From the NCBI GenBank assembly GCA_900550955.1, contig URUF01000089.1, positions 1-5,302 on the forward strand: a stretch of DNA of 5,302 nt. The letters run 5' to 3'. The DNA is from an uncultured Eubacteriales bacterium. Lineage in GTDB: Bacteria > Bacillota > Clostridia > Christensenellales > Aristaeellaceae. Of this stretch, positions 5,236 through 5,302 are shown piece by piece (positions within the stretch are counted from its first letter, which is position 1; the number at the start of each line of letters is the position of its first letter). The translations under genes and the position numbers were made by a program. Under the pieces are notes generated by a model that was not told the DNA's origin, ran no database searches, and worked only from the letters and a program-made list of their open reading frames with translations.

Positions 5236-5302
5236 CAGACTGTCAAGAAACCCCATGGGAGGCTTGGAGGGCCGCAGACCCGCAACCTCAATCGTCGTTC
5301 TG
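5236..5302 (-). repeat. Right copy of the operon-flanking inverted repeat
   Basis: This 67-bp sequence is the inverted counterpart of 8-73. It reads toward the operon on the minus strand and ends in GACAGTCTG immediately before a hairpin, just as the left copy does. It has one extra G relative to the left copy (in the GGGG run at 5251-5254) and reads TTCTTGACAG where the left has TTATCGACAG. It reaches the last base of the window, so its outer end is not seen. Confidence 0.85.

Noticed and set aside
5241..5246. TTGACA on the minus strand inside the right repeat as a -35 box
   Set aside because: No -10-like hexamer lies 16-18 bp downstream, and the region there folds into a GC-rich hairpin. 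The left repeat copy also lacks this hexamer (TCGACA).
5076..5291. Minus-strand reading frame of 71 codons at the right edge
   Set aside because: It runs through the repeat, both hairpins, the U7 terminator and the promoter, has no ribosome site, and gives no recognisable protein.
8..5302. Flanking repeats as the ends of an insertion sequence or composite transposon
   Set aside because: No transposase, integrase or resolvase is encoded between them, and the cargo is an ordinary transport operon. Target-site duplications cannot be checked because the right copy reaches the window edge.

Overview
The window holds one complete ABC-importer operon, read entirely on the minus strand (right to left). 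In order of transcription it encodes a secreted substrate-binding protein (3977-5014), an 841-residue permease with both membrane halves fused in one chain (1265-3790), and the ATPase that drives it (157-1236). All three belong to the ferric-iron/phosphosugar/phosphonate/polyamine group of importers (FbpABC/AfuABC/PotA-like). The sequence does not fix the substrate. The binding protein has no adjacent Tyr-Tyr pair, which the classical ferric-binding proteins use to hold iron, so an iron label would be unsafe.

The likely source is a GC-rich Clostridia-type Firmicute. This inference rests on strong AAGGAG-type ribosome sites 9-10 nt before each start, U-tailed hairpin terminators, and a sigma-70/SigA-type promoter. 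One feature is unusual for a Gram-positive: the binding protein has an ordinary cleavable signal peptide ending Ala-Leu-Ala and no lipobox cysteine, so it would not be lipid-anchored. Taxonomy below class level cannot be read from this window.

Layout from right to left along the transcript. First comes one copy of a 66-67 bp repeat (5236-5302). A two-stage hairpin/terminator follows (5160-5234) and probably ends transcription from outside the window. Next is a good extended -10 promoter (5121-5149) inside an inverted repeat that looks like an operator (5111-5144), then a leader of about 100 nt with a hairpin. The binding-protein gene is followed by a 186-nt gap carrying four successive hairpins, one of them a 12-bp perfect stem. 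The permease and ATPase genes are separated by 28 nt. A strong hairpin terminator (74-109) closes the operon and abuts the second, inverted copy of the repeat (8-73).

The most unusual protein feature is at the permease N-terminus. Before the usual 2 x 6 transmembrane core there is an extra membrane helix, about 215 residues of charged, alanine-rich helical sequence predicted outside the membrane, and a second extra helix. This exported domain contains three degenerate copies of an L-x-x-L-[E/D]-x-x-x-R motif. The most unusual DNA feature is the pair of near-identical inverted repeats enclosing the operon. No RNA genes, CRISPR arrays, transposase genes or phage genes were seen, and the long plus-strand reading frames are shadows of the minus-strand genes.
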